Shown here: in pieces, positions 40,822 to 49,626 of the stretch
Position numbering within the stretch: the first letter of the stretch is position 1
Layout: every line of letters starts with the position of its first letter
Assembly (NCBI GenBank): GCA_017463245.1
Contig: JAFTPN010000070.1
Location: 1 to 58,230 of the forward strand
Source: Clostridia bacterium
GTDB lineage: Bacteria > Bacillota > Clostridia > Christensenellales > Aristaeellaceae
Direction: 5' to 3'
DNA length: 58,230 bases
Position numbers and translations under genes: made by a program
The notes under the pieces: model-generated
Database searches by the model: none
What the model saw: the letters and a program-made list of their open reading frames with translations, nothing else
What the model was told of the DNA's origin: nothing

Positions 40822-40855
40822 AAACAAAGAGACGTTCCACGAATGAAACGTCTCT
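40822..40855 (-). terminator. Terminator of the acetyltransferase gene
   Basis: AGAGACGTT / AACGTCTCT stem, ten-base loop, T-rich tail on the minus strand. Confidence 0.8.
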
Positions 40856-40860
40856 TCTTC

Positions 40861-41409
40861 TTACAATTCCTTCACCATCATGCACAGATCATGCATGGTG
40901 CCATCCTGCTGCCGAATGGCGTTGGGACGCGCGCCGGTGTACCGGAAGCCCATCTTCTCGTAGAGCGCCTTGCCGCGGTCGTTGCCATCAACATATTCCA
41001 GTTCCAGCTGCATGATGCCCCGCTCCTTCGCGGCGGCGATCATCTGCTCAAACATGGCTGTGCCGATGCCAAGCCCCCAGAATTCCTTGTAAAGGGCAAT
41101 GGCCACATCGCCCCGGTGGCGGGTCTTGATATGGGAAAGGAAGGTCAGGTGGCAGTTGCCCGCAATGCGGCCATCCACCTCGCACACCAGCATGAGGTCG
41201 TTGGGGGAATCCAGCACGGCACGCAGGAAGGCCTCTTCCTTCTCCGGGGTGAAGTTGCGCTCCTCCGGATAGGCCAGCACAAAGGGGGACTCGCCTGCTA
41301 CGTCCTTCAGGTACTGGGCGAGGGGCGCGGCGTCCTTCGCGGGATCAGGCACGCGGATGACGGCGGTGCGGCCATCCTTGAGGGTGAATTGCTTTGAAGC
41401 GTAGAGCAT
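40861..41409 (-). CDS. GNAT-family N-acetyltransferase
   Basis: 182 residues. The acetyl-CoA site is FWGLGIGTAMFEQMIAAA, preceded by the GDVAIALYKE strand and followed by ALYEKMGFRYTG. ATG 41409 is preceded by GGAGG with seven-base spacing. The acceptor is unknown. The gene is flanked by repeat blocks on both sides and appears monocistronic. Confidence 0.85.
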   Translation of the reverse strand: MLYASKQFTLKDGRTAVIRVPDPAKDAAPLAQYLKDVAGESPFVLAYPEERNFTPEKEEAFLRAVLDSPNDLMLVCEVDGRIAGNCHLTFLSHIKTRHRGDVAIALYKEFWGLGIGTAMFEQMIAAAKERGIMQLELEYVDGNDRGKALYEKMGFRYTGARPNAIRQQDGTMHDLCMMVKEL

Positions 41410-41439
41410 GGGAACCTCCAAGAGAAATGAATAATGAAG

Positions 41440-41745
41440 GATGAATAATGGAGAGTGCGATGCGGGCGATCGCAGATCGCCCCTACAGGGTGTGGGAACA
41501 AGTAACGCATTGGGACAAGCGGCAGAACCACTCCCTCAGTCAGCGCAAGCGCTGACAGCTCCCTCGGGGAGGGAGCCTTAGCTACTCTCCTGCGTCGCGG
41601 CGCGACCGTATTCGCGCCGTGACCCCTGCTCGGAGATCACTATGCATGGCCTTCCCGCATGGGTTTCGAAAGGGACGAAGTCCCTTCGCGGGTTGTCAGG
41701 GCAGAGCCCTGACCGGGAGTGCAGAGGGCAGAGCCCTCTGCCCCG
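41440..41745. repeat. Composite intergenic repeat block
   Basis: It contains a GGGCGATC/GATCGCCC palindrome (41462-41487), an inverted CTCCCTC element (41521-41580), a GTCGCGGCGCGA unit (41590-41632), a GAAGGGAC hairpin, a TCAGGG/CCCTGA hairpin and CAGAGGGC/GCCCTCTG (41720-41742). No gene is seen. Confidence 0.75.
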
Positions 41746-43422
41746 TTACTTCTTCGCAGCGTCCTTTTCGCGCAGTTCCACGCGGCGGACTTTGCCGGAG
41801 ATGGTTTTGGGGAGGGCATCGACGAACTCGATGACGCGGGGGTATTTGTAGGGGGCGGTGAGCTTCTTGACGTGATCCTGGAGCTCCTTTTTCAGGGCGT
41901 CGGAGGGCTCCCAGCCGGGCTTGAGGACGATGGTGGCCTTCACCACCTGGCCGCGCATGGGGTCAGGCACGCCGGTGATGGCGGTTTCCAGCACGGAGGG
42001 ATGCTCCACCAGGGCGCTTTCCACCTCGAAGGGTCCAATGCGGTAGCCAGAGGACTTGATCACATCGTCCGCGCGACCCACATACCAGTAGTAGCCCCAT
42101 TCGTCGCGCCAGGCCACGTCGCCGGTGTGGTAGATCTTGCCGTCCCACACATCGGCGGTCATGCCCTCGTTGCGGTAGTAGCCCGCAAACATACCGATGG
42201 GCGCGCCATGGTGGGTGCGGACGATGATCTCGCCGGAAACGCCGGGCGGGCAGGGATTGCCCTCGCTGTCGATGAGGTCAACATCGAACACGGGGGCGGG
42301 CTTGCCCATGGAGCCGGGCTTGACCTCCATCCAGGGGAAGGTGGCCAGAGTGACCAAGAGCTCCGTCTGGCCGAAGGCTTCGCGCATTTCCAGGCCGGTG
42401 CGCTTCTTCCATTCCTCGTACATATCGGGGTTCAGGGGTTCGCCGGCCACGGCACAATGCTTCAGGCTGGAAAGATCATACTTGGAGAAGTCCTCCTGGA
42501 GCATATAGCGGTACATGGTGGGGGGCGAGCAATAGGTGGTGATCTTGAACTTTTCGATCATGGCCAGCAGCTCGCCAGCGTTGAACTTGTCGAAGTCGTA
42601 TACGAACACGCAGCTGCCGCCCAGCCATTGGCCATAGAGCTTGCCCCACACGGACTTGGCCCAGCCGGTCTCCGAGACGGTGAGGTGCAGGCCGTGATCC
42701 TGCACCTGCAGCCAGTACACAGCGGTGAGAATGTGACCCAGGGGGTAGAGGAAGTTGTGGGTCACCATCTTGGGCATACCGGTGGTGCCGGAGGTGAAGT
42801 AGAGCAGCATCAGGTCTTCGTTGTGGGGGTAATCCGCACCGGTGGGCTTCTCCCACTCTTCGGAGGCGGCGGCAAAGCCCTCGTCGTAGCTCAGCCAGCC
42901 TTCGCGCTGGGTGCGGACGATGACCTTGTGGCGCAGGTGGGTGCAGTCCGGGGCGGCCTCGTCGATGGCGTTGCAGACCACGGAGGTATGCTCGGTGGCC
43001 ACAATGACGGACACGTCCGCCGCATTGCAGCGATAGCGGATGTCCTTGGCGGTGAGCAGGTGGGTGGCGGGGATGGTCACCGCGCCGATCTTGTGCAGCG
43101 CCATGATGATGGGCCAGAACTCGTGATGGCGCTTGAGGATCAGCATCACGGCATCGCCCTTCTTCACGCCCAGGGACTTGAAGTAGTTGGCGGCCTTGTT
43201 GGAATCCACCATCATGCGCTGGAAGTCGTACTTCACCACATCGCCTTCGGGATTCGTCCACAGAAGGGCTTCGCGGGTGGGGTCTTCCTTGCCGTAGCGG
43301 TCGACCACGTCGTAAGCAAAGTTGAAAGAGTCGGGGCGCTTGATGCGGAAATTCTTGTTGAAATCCTCATAATTGATGAAATCGCCCTTGACATCCATGT
43401 ATTCATGATAAAGCGGCAGCAT
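41746..43422 (-). CDS. AMP-forming acyl-CoA synthetase (acetyl-CoA synthetase-like)
   Basis: 558 residues of the ANL superfamily. The P-loop-like motif is YFTSGTTGMPKMV, then EAFGQTE, YHTGDVAWRDEWGYYWYVGR, the hinge GRADDVIKSSGYRIGPFEVE and the catalytic Lys in LPKTISGKVRR. It converts a carboxylic acid to acyl-CoA through an acyl-adenylate. The MLPLYHEYMDVKGDFINYEDFNKNF opening (in two parts) is of the medium-chain/branched-chain synthetase kind. It follows the XRE-cupin regulator by 30 bases under one T-box leader. Confidence 0.9.
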   Translation of the reverse strand: MLPLYHEYMDVKGDFINYEDFNKNFRIKRPDSFNFAYDVVDRYGKEDPTREALLWTNPEGDVVKYDFQRMMVDSNKAANYFKSLGVKKGDAVMLILKRHHEFWPIIMALHKIGAVTIPATHLLTAKDIRYRCNAADVSVIVATEHTSVVCNAIDEAAPDCTHLRHKVIVRTQREGWLSYDEGFAAASEEWEKPTGADYPHNEDLMLLYFTSGTTGMPKMVTHNFLYPLGHILTAVYWLQVQDHGLHLTVSETGWAKSVWGKLYGQWLGGSCVFVYDFDKFNAGELLAMIEKFKITTYCSPPTMYRYMLQEDFSKYDLSSLKHCAVAGEPLNPDMYEEWKKRTGLEMREAFGQTELLVTLATFPWMEVKPGSMGKPAPVFDVDLIDSEGNPCPPGVSGEIIVRTHHGAPIGMFAGYYRNEGMTADVWDGKIYHTGDVAWRDEWGYYWYVGRADDVIKSSGYRIGPFEVESALVEHPSVLETAITGVPDPMRGQVVKATIVLKPGWEPSDALKKELQDHVKKLTAPYKYPRVIEFVDALPKTISGKVRRVELREKDAAKK

Positions 43423-43452
43423 AGCATTCCCTCATTTCAGTATAGAATAGGG

Positions 43453-44013
43453 TCAATCGTTTTCCTTGACGACCACGGCGATGAAGCGGCAATCGCCTTC
43501 CATGGCATACATGGCGTGGGGCAGGGAGGAATCGTAGTACACGGAGTCGCCGGGGGAGAGCAGCAGCTCGTTGCCGCCCAGGACGATCTTCAGGTAGCCT
43601 TCCAGCACGTAGTCAAACTCCTGACCCTCGTGGCTGTGGGCTTGCTTCACGGTGCCGGGAGCGTCCTGCTCCACGGTGACGATGAAGGGCTCGGCCAACT
43701 TGTTGGCAAAGTTGTAGGCCAGGTGCTGGTAGTGGTACTGCTTGCGGCGGTCGAAGGCCAGGCCTTTGCCGGAGCGGGTCAGCACATAGCCGCGGAGCTT
43801 GGGGCTTTCGCCGGTGAGCAGGTCGGAAATGTCCACGCCCAGGGTCTCGGCGATGTTGAACAGGTGGGAGAAGGAAAAGTCCTTTTCGCCGGTCTCGTAG
43901 GCAATGTAGTCATCCACCGGAACGCCGGACTTTTCGGCCACCTCTTCGGCGGTCATGCCGGAAATATCACGCAGGTCGGCAATTCGCAGGGCAATCAGCT
44001 GAATCTGGTTCAT
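43453..44013 (-). CDS. XRE-cupin transcriptional regulator
   Basis: 186 residues. The N-terminal helix-turn-helix (about 8-65) reads IADLRDISGMTAEEVAEKSG. The C-terminal cupin (about 100-180) carries AHSHEGQEFDYVLEG (cupin motif 1) and LSPGDSVYYDSSLPH (motif 2). Such regulators sense small ligands and are frequently paired with acyl-CoA synthetases in Clostridia. AGAGGAGG precedes ATG 44013. It is the first gene behind the T-box leader. Confidence 0.88.
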   Translation of the reverse strand: MNQIQLIALRIADLRDISGMTAEEVAEKSGVPVDDYIAYETGEKDFSFSHLFNIAETLGVDISDLLTGESPKLRGYVLTRSGKGLAFDRRKQYHYQHLAYNFANKLAEPFIVTVEQDAPGTVKQAHSHEGQEFDYVLEGYLKIVLGGNELLLSPGDSVYYDSSLPHAMYAMEGDCRFIAVVVKEND

Positions 44014-44308
44014 GGTGATCCTCCTCTGTCAGAAAAAATGTGGGATAAAAAAACCTGCTCCCTCGAAGTGAGGCGCAGGGCTTGAAAAGCAATTACAGGA
44101 ACACGCAGGGTGTTCGGGTGTCGGCTCCAACAAGCCCAAGCCTATCACGCGGCGGCGTCCTTCACTACTGGGGATGAACCCGTTGGCAAAGGCTGCTCAG
44201 GAGTGATGTACCCGATCCTGTGCCACCGGCTTGCACCAACCGCCGGTTCTCTGTGCGCAGGGAGGAAAAGGCTTGTCTCCGTCAGAGCATTTGGTTCAAT
44301 ATTTGGTT
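44014..44308 (-). ncRNA. T-box leader, predicted specifier AUC (isoleucine)
   Basis: The 295-base minus-strand leader has the T-box landmarks. The Stem I base is AGAGAACCGGCGG...GTTGGTGCAAGCCGG (about 44225-44255). The specifier region TAC-ATC-A-CTCCTGAGC (ATC at 44205-44207) aligns with the glyQS pattern GGC-A-UUCUUGAGC. A TGGAGCC (44123-44129) could be the tRNA-acceptor bulge, flanked by GGGCTTG (44131-44137). That arm can pair with CAAGCCC (44078-44084), whose 3' part is also the 5' arm of the terminator CCTGC/GCAGG + seven T (44047-44079). The T-box sequence is not fully canonical. Confidence 0.75.
44047..44079 (-). terminator. Regulated terminator of the T-box leader
   Basis: CCTGCGCCTC / GAGGGAGCAGG stem with ACTTC loop and a seven-T run. 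Its 5' arm overlaps the 3' arm of the antiterminator helix. Confidence 0.85.
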
Positions 44309-44314
44309 GAGTGT

Positions 44315-44343
44315 ATCATAGCACGGGGAAAGGGCGCTGTCAA
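44315..44343 (-). promoter_or_regulatory. Promoter of the T-box operon
   Basis: Minus strand TTGACA (44338-44343), 17-base spacer, TATGAT (44315-44320); start predicted near 44308. Confidence 0.9.
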
Positions 44344-44378
44344 TGGGGAGGATTGTTTTTTGAATGTACGGGAGGGGA

Positions 44379-44776
44379 ATTAGGAATTAGGAATTCGGAA
44401 TTCGGAATTGAGAGTGTGGACGGAGCGGGCGATCACAGATCGCCCCTACAAGGAGCTAATGTTTGCAACTGGGCACAGGATGCAACTTTCCACCTCATCA
44501 GTCGCCTAAAGGCGACAGCTTCCCCTCAAGGGGAAGCCATGGTGCATGGTCATGCAAAAGCCTTCCCCTTGAGGGGAAGGTGGCCGTGAGGCCGGATGAG
44601 GTGGAAAGTAGCAGTCCCTGCGTCGCGGAGCGCCCGTTGCGCTCCGTGACCCCTGCAAAGAGAAAACCCACCCGGCCATCGCCGAATGGGATTCTTAAGG
44701 GTCGAAGACCCTTGAGCGGAGTCCAGAGGCAGAGCCTCTGGCGGGAGTGCAGAGGGCAGCGCCCTCTGCGTCCTCG
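44379..44776. repeat. Composite intergenic repeat block
   Basis: GGAATTCGG short repeats (44379-44410), a GATCACAGATC palindrome (44425-44450), a family A element (44490-44604), a GTCGCGGAGCGC unit (44618-44655) and AAGGGTC, CAGAGGC and CAGAGGGC hairpins (44695-44770). No gene is seen. Confidence 0.8.
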
Positions 44777-45481
44777 TTATTTCTTCTGTCCGTAATAGGC
44801 GTTGGGGCCGTGCTTGCGGAGGAAGTGCTTGTCGCGGACGTAGGAGGGCATGGTGTCGCGGGTCTGGGTCATGGGCAGGGCTTCGGTATGCCAGGCCATC
44901 ATGGCGACCTCCTCCATGACCACGGCGTTATGGACGGCCTCAATGGCGTCCTTGCCCCAGGCGAAGGGACCGTGGTGGCGGGCAAGCACGCAGGGGACAT
45001 GGGCGGGGTTGAGGTTATTGTCCTCGAAGTGGGAGGCGATGACCTTGCCGGTCTCCAGCTCGTAGGCGCGCTCCACCTCTTCGGGGGTCAGGTCGCGGCA
45101 GCAGGGGATGGCACCGTAGATGTAGTCCGCATGGGTGGTGCCATAGGCGGGGATGTCGCGCCCGGCCTGCGCCCAGATGGTCGCCCAGCGGGAGTGGGTA
45201 TGCACCACGCCGCCAATGGTGGGGAAGCGGCGGTACAGTTCGGCATGGGTGGCGGTATCGGAAGAGGGGTTCATCTCGCCCTCCACCTTGTTGCCTTCCA
45301 GGTCGATGACCACCATGTCCTCGGGCTTCAGTTCCTCATAGGGAACGCCGCTGGGCTTGATGACGAACAGCCCCTTCTCCCGGTCGATGCCGGACACATT
45401 GCCCCAGGTGAAGGTCACCAGGTGGTGGGCGGGCAGGAGCATGTTGGCTTCGTATACTTTTTGCTTCAGAGCTTCAAGCAT
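44777..45481 (-). CDS. araD: L-ribulose-5-phosphate 4-epimerase-like class II aldolase
   Basis: 234 residues. AraD/FucA-family text: [25 protein letters not shown] (in two parts), the [18 protein letters not shown] region, the zinc His pair in [28 protein letters not shown], and the later His of RHHGPFAWG. The ending HGPNAYYGQ is typical of AraD. It interconverts L-ribulose-5-P and D-xylulose-5-P using a divalent metal. AAGGAG precedes ATG 45481. No araA/araB lie nearby; the upstream neighbour is the EAL gene, 13 bases away. Confidence 0.92.
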   Translation of the reverse strand: MLEALKQKVYEANMLLPAHHLVTFTWGNVSGIDREKGLFVIKPSGVPYEELKPEDMVVIDLEGNKVEGEMNPSSDTATHAELYRRFPTIGGVVHTHSRWATIWAQAGRDIPAYGTTHADYIYGAIPCCRDLTPEEVERAYELETGKVIASHFEDNNLNPAHVPCVLARHHGPFAWGKDAIEAVHNAVVMEEVAMMAWHTEALPMTQTRDTMPSYVRDKHFLRKHGPNAYYGQKK

Positions 45482-45494
45482 GGCTCGTTTCTCC

Positions 45495-47423
45495 TTATGC
45501 GATGTGATGGGCGGCCATGTGGGAAAGGAAAGCATTCTCCTCCATGGGGCGGGCGTAGTAGAAGCCCTGCATGCGATCCACGCCGATGTCCTGCATGCGG
45601 TGGGACTGTTCCAGGGTCTCCACACCCTCGATCAGCACCTGCACATCCAGGTGCTTCAATCCGCTGACCAGCGCCTGCAGCAGATCGTTGGCCTTGCTGT
45701 TCTCGTCTTCGGAAAGGAGGGACTTGTCCACCTTCACGACTTCGATGGGGTAGTTCAGCACGCTGGCCAGGTTGGAATAGCCGGTGCCAAAGTCGTCCAG
45801 GTAGAGGCCAACGCCCATTTCCTGCAGACCTTCGATATTCTTCATCAGCTGGTCGTTGATCTCGGTGAAAACACGCTCGGTGATCTCGATCTTGATCTGG
45901 CTGGGGTCCACCTGGTAGTGATCCAGATAGCGCTTGATGATGCTGCACATATCCTGCTCGGCAAACTGCTGGGCAGAGAAGTTGATGGAAATGGGGGGCA
46001 GCTTTTCATCCTTGTGCTGGCTGAGGAAGGAGCAGACCTTGCCCAGCACCATCCAGGTGACCTGGATGATGGAGCCGTTTTCCTCGGCGGCGGGGATGAA
46101 CACGCCGGGGGAAATGATCTTGCCATCCTCGTCCCGCAGGCGGAGCAGGGCTTCGGCCGCGCAGGGGTTGGTGCCGGTGGCATCGTAGATGGGCTGATAG
46201 CAGAGGAAGAAACGGTTGGTGGAAAGGCTGGAGGTGATCAGCTCGTTGATGTACTCGCGGTTGGCCAGCTTCTGCCGGACGTTATCGTCGAAGATCACGG
46301 CGGCGTTGTCGGGCAGGGTGCGAGCCTGGAGCTGGCAGTATTCCAGGTTGTTGATCAGCTCTTCGGGGGTGGTGCCGCCCTGGGGATAGCTCACCTGGGC
46401 AAAGGAGGCACCCAGCAGAATGTGCTTGCCGCCGATGTCCCAATAGTTGGTGAAGCGGTCGCGCAGGGTGGAGAGCTGAGCGGTGCAGGTATCGTCGGGA
46501 ATGTGATCGTGGAAGATCACGAAATCGGTGCCGTTGAAGCGGAAGAAGCGGTCGGAGGGGAAGGTGTGCTGGATCTCGTGGGCGATCTCCTGCAGCAGGT
46601 TGTCGCCGGTGGCAAGGCCGTGGCGGCGGTTGACGCGGCGGAAGTGCAGCAGGCTGACCTGCTGCAGGGTGAAGGGCTGCTGGGCAGCGATCATCCGCTG
46701 CATCAGGGCGGAAAGCGCCTCGCGGCTTCCGGCGCCGGTGAGATTATCGCGGTTCACATGCTGGCGCTGGCAGCACACAAGCAACAGCAGCAGCACAAAG
46801 GCCAGGGTGATGTTATCGATATTCATGGTGGGCGTCACAGCCTGGAAAACGGCCATGGCTACCGCTAAGAAGGGGATGATGATCATCACATGGTGGAAAC
46901 CGTGGTCGGTCTGCTGGCGGTGGACAAGGTAGTTCACCAGCACCACGCAGAACTGTGCAGCAAAGCAGAGGTTGCCAAGCTGCGCCAGGGGAGCGAGGGA
47001 CGTGGCTTCGAGATCGCCAGGGATAAACAGCAGGTGGTGGCTGTGGTTGGTTACACACAGCGCAGCATAGGCAAGGAAGATCAGCCAAATGGAGGTGCCT
47101 GCAATGCGCCCGCCCCGCTGAGCGAAGGAGCCAGCGTAGATCCTGGCCAGGGCGTAGGTGAAGATCAGCGTGGCAGACAGCGGTGTGAACAGCCGTGCCA
47201 GCAGCGCCAGCAGATGCAGCGTGTCGGCTGCGGGATCGGCGATGGACTGATAGGCAATATTGGCCAGGCGGGCGGCGCTGGCGAGGGTGGAAGTAAGCAG
47301 GCACGCAGCAAACAGGCCTGTGCGATTGCTCGCATAGACGCTGTCGGACATGGAGAAGGCCAGCAGGATCAACAAAAGGATCAAAGCAAGCATCTCCGGT
47401 ATGGCGCTGATGACCGGCAACAT
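45495..47423 (-). CDS. Membrane sensor with degenerate GGDEF and intact EAL domain
   Basis: 642 residues. Residues 1-220 hold about seven membrane helices (7TM/MASE-like sensor). Residues 225-365 form a GGDEF-like domain in which the signature reads NGTDF, so cyclase activity is unlikely. Residues 380-640 form an EAL domain keeping [44 protein letters not shown] and VLIEGVET, i.e. all metal and catalytic positions I can check. It should hydrolyse c-di-GMP at the membrane. It may be cotranscribed with araD. Confidence 0.9.
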   Translation of the reverse strand: MLPVISAIPEMLALILLLILLAFSMSDSVYASNRTGLFAACLLTSTLASAARLANIAYQSIADPAADTLHLLALLARLFTPLSATLIFTYALARIYAGSFAQRGGRIAGTSIWLIFLAYAALCVTNHSHHLLFIPGDLEATSLAPLAQLGNLCFAAQFCVVLVNYLVHRQQTDHGFHHVMIIIPFLAVAMAVFQAVTPTMNIDNITLAFVLLLLLVCCQRQHVNRDNLTGAGSREALSALMQRMIAAQQPFTLQQVSLLHFRRVNRRHGLATGDNLLQEIAHEIQHTFPSDRFFRFNGTDFVIFHDHIPDDTCTAQLSTLRDRFTNYWDIGGKHILLGASFAQVSYPQGGTTPEELINNLEYCQLQARTLPDNAAVIFDDNVRQKLANREYINELITSSLSTNRFFLCYQPIYDATGTNPCAAEALLRLRDEDGKIISPGVFIPAAEENGSIIQVTWMVLGKVCSFLSQHKDEKLPPISINFSAQQFAEQDMCSIIKRYLDHYQVDPSQIKIEITERVFTEINDQLMKNIEGLQEMGVGLYLDDFGTGYSNLASVLNYPIEVVKVDKSLLSEDENSKANDLLQALVSGLKHLDVQVLIEGVETLEQSHRMQDIGVDRMQGFYYARPMEENAFLSHMAAHHIA

Positions 47424-47477
47424 TTCCCATTCACTTCCTTGGTCGGCCTATAGTTACAAACCGATGATACTATTTAC

Positions 47478-47506
47478 AGTATAGCGTGAAATTACCTAAA
47501 AAGCAA
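47478..47506 (-). promoter_or_regulatory. Promoter of the EAL gene
   Basis: Minus strand TTGCTT (47501-47506), 17-base spacer, TATACT (47478-47483). Confidence 0.75.
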
Positions 47507-47563
47507 GGTTCTGGCGAAATTTGGGGACGTTAAATTTAAGTTTCGCAAAAGAAATATCAAACT

Positions 47564-47620
47564 TGTTACACGTGTAACCTTTGCGGATGGGTTTTCTTTC
47601 TTCATCTTATATGGTATAAT
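47564..47620 (+). promoter_or_regulatory. Promoter region with GTTACACGTGTAAC palindrome
   Basis: A perfect 14-bp palindrome (47565-47578), which can also be read as TGTTAC-N3-TGTAAC, lies about 37 bases upstream of an extended -10 TGGTATAAT (TATAAT 47615-47620). The -35 is poor, so an activator at the palindrome is plausible. Confidence 0.55.
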
Positions 47621-47641
47621 AGCGCAACTGGAGGTGAGCCG

Positions 47642-48256
47642 ATGAAGCGGATGCTGTGCCTGCTGGCAGCGCTGATGCTGCTGTGCGTCCCCGCCCTGGC
47701 GGAGGACTTTGACCAGGCTGCCCTGGAGCAGATGGATGACTATGATGTCATGATGGACTTCCTGCAGGTGAACACCATCGTGCGCCCCAAGGATCAGCCC
47801 TATGCCGGCACCATCGACATGGAGGACGGGGAAGCGGCGGTATACCTGGATTTCATCCAGATGCCAAATGAGAACGCCACCCTGCTGCGGCTGATGCTCT
47901 GCCTCACGACCTACGAATTCATTGGCGCGGGGGAGCTGACCATCACCGTGGGGGACAAGGACTATATATATGAAGTGTTCCCGGAGATCTCGGAATACGA
48001 CCTGACCTATTTCGAGGACTACACCATCTGCATGACGGACGAGAGCCTGCCCATGATCAAGGCCATGGCGCGGAGCAAGAGCGATACCTTTGCCTTCCGG
48101 CTCATGGGAGAAAAAGGTTACACGGGAACCATCACCCTGCCCCTGGACACGGTGGCGGATATGTATGATACCTACATCGACCTGGGCGGCGCGCAGCAGA
48201 ATCTGACCCTCTGCCGCGACCTGTGGCCGGTGATGATTGAAAAAACAAGCAAATAA
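47642..48256 (+). CDS. Secreted protein of unknown function
   Basis: 204 residues with a Sec signal peptide (about 1-20, ending PALAED). The mature part is acidic and has no family I recognise. A long run of strands ends with LCRDLWPVMIEKTSK. GGAGGTG precedes ATG 47642. It is the first of three plus-strand genes that run on with short gaps or overlaps (12-base gap to the XRE-S24 gene). Confidence 0.7.
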   Translation: MKRMLCLLAALMLLCVPALAEDFDQAALEQMDDYDVMMDFLQVNTIVRPKDQPYAGTIDMEDGEAAVYLDFIQMPNENATLLRLMLCLTTYEFIGAGELTITVGDKDYIYEVFPEISEYDLTYFEDYTICMTDESLPMIKAMARSKSDTFAFRLMGEKGYTGTITLPLDTVADMYDTYIDLGGAQQNLTLCRDLWPVMIEKTSK

Positions 48257-48268
48257 CGGAGGCAGCAT

Positions 48269-48997
48269 ATGAGCAGACTTGGAGATCTGATCCGCACCGA
48301 GCGCGTGCGGGCAAAAATGACCCCCAAACAGGTGGCCAAGAAGTGCGGCGTGGCCGAGAGCTTCATCGTGGCGGTGGAGGCGGGCACCCGCATCATCGCG
48401 GACGATCAGGCGCGCCGCATCCTGAAAACCATTGGCCTTAAGGAGCATAACGAGGCGGACTTCACCCTGGACGACATCGCCGCCACGGTGGATCTGGCCT
48501 CGGTGCAGCCGCAGATGGCCAAGGCCGTTGCCCAGCCCAAGCCCAAGGAGGTGGAGAAGGTCGCTTCCACCGAGGAAAAGGACGAGGGCGTGGTGGGCAG
48601 CGTGTGGCTGGACGCCCTGACCAGCGTTTTGAAGCACGTGCCGGTGATGAATGCCGTGATGAAGCCCGTTGACCACAAGCTGCTGCCCATCCAGGGCGGG
48701 AAGATCGAGGGCGCGAACCCGGACAAGGTGTTCTATTTCCTTGCGCCCGACGACAGCATGCGGGGCTTCCGCATCCATGCGGGCGATCATGCCCTGGTGG
48801 TGCCCAGCCAGTCCCCGGTGGATGGCGCGGTGATGCTGGTGGAATACAACAACCACCGCTACCTGCGCAAGGTGAAGAAGCTGGATACCTACCAGGTGCT
48901 GCTGCAGTCCTACGACCGTGAATACGACGCGGTGACCGCCAAGCTGGGCGATGTGAACTTCATCGGCCGGGTGGTGAAGCTGGAGATCACGCTGTGA
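48269..48997 (+). CDS. XRE regulator with LexA-like S24 C-terminal domain
   Basis: 242 residues. The helix-turn-helix (about 3-60) reads LGDLIRTERVRAKMTPKQVA. A low-complexity linker (85-110) leads to an S24/LexA-fold domain (about 140-235). The latter has PDDSMRGFRIHAGDHALV (Ser of the Ser-Lys dyad) and the Lys region RYLRKVKKLDTY. Family members self-cleave or bind DNA constitutively. No classical Ala-Gly cleavage site is evident. The stop overlaps the next gene (GTGAAAAAG). Confidence 0.8.
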   Translation: MSRLGDLIRTERVRAKMTPKQVAKKCGVAESFIVAVEAGTRIIADDQARRILKTIGLKEHNEADFTLDDIAATVDLASVQPQMAKAVAQPKPKEVEKVASTEEKDEGVVGSVWLDALTSVLKHVPVMNAVMKPVDHKLLPIQGGKIEGANPDKVFYFLAPDDSMRGFRIHAGDHALVVPSQSPVDGAVMLVEYNNHRYLRKVKKLDTYQVLLQSYDREYDAVTAKLGDVNFIGRVVKLEITL

Positions 48998-49626
48998 AAA
49001 AGCTGATCAAGTGCCTGCCGCTGCTGGCCGTGCTGGCGCTGCTGGGGGCGATGATCTTCTCCAAGACGCCCAGCAATGAGGAACGCATCCAGCAGCTGAT
49101 CGACCAGCACGGCTTCCGCCCCAAGGAGAGCTATCTGCTGGACAGCGACGAACCCGGGGAGGATGGGGCGTACCTCTCCATGACCTACGGTCATCTGCCG
49201 GGCGAGGTGGGCGACCATTGGGCGCTGATGACCTTCCCCAGCGAGAAGCATGGCGTGGGCTTCGACGCCCAGCGCATGGAGCTGGTGTTGTTCGGCGATG
49301 GGGAGGAGCCGCTGCAAACCTTCACCTATGGGCAGGAGGAACTGGCGGCGGCGCTGACCTGGAGCAGCGAAACGCAAAACCTGTCCCTGACCCAGCGGAA
49401 CGAGCTTTTCCTCAAGCGCGCCATCACCCTGGGCGCACCCGCGCAGACCAGCGCGGGCAAGACCCGTTTTGAGCCCCATGACATGGCCACGCTGGTGATC
49501 CTGGTTCCCTGGGACGATGACCTGGAGGGTTTGGGTATCAGCATCACGGGCGTGGATGATGCAGGCGTGAGCCGGGAGTTTCACAATTACATGACCTTGC
49601 CGGAGGACGGCGGGGGGATGTTCTGA
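48994..49626 (+). CDS. Membrane-anchored/secreted protein of unknown function
   Basis: 210 residues. It starts with GTG 48994 inside the stop of the XRE-S24 gene. An N-terminal hydrophobic segment (about 5-22) acts as an anchor or uncleaved signal. The rest is a soluble acidic domain with no known motif. The coupling suggests it works with, or is regulated together with, the XRE-S24 protein and the secreted protein upstream. Confidence 0.65.
   Translation: MKKLIKCLPLLAVLALLGAMIFSKTPSNEERIQQLIDQHGFRPKESYLLDSDEPGEDGAYLSMTYGHLPGEVGDHWALMTFPSEKHGVGFDAQRMELVLFGDGEEPLQTFTYGQEELAAALTWSSETQNLSLTQRNELFLKRAITLGAPAQTSAGKTRFEPHDMATLVILVPWDDDLEGLGISITGVDDAGVSREFHNYMTLPEDGGGMF

Noticed and set aside
41719-44085. 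A 788-codon plus-strand open frame opposite the acyl-CoA synthetase and cupin regulator
   Set aside because: Both minus-strand genes have full motif sets; the plus frame is low-complexity.
44142-44160. GGACGCCGCCGCG as the canonical T-box sequence
   Set aside because: It aligns with GGGTGGNACCGCG but lacks the TGG that pairs with the tRNA end. TGGAGCC at 44123-44129 is better placed relative to the competing stems.
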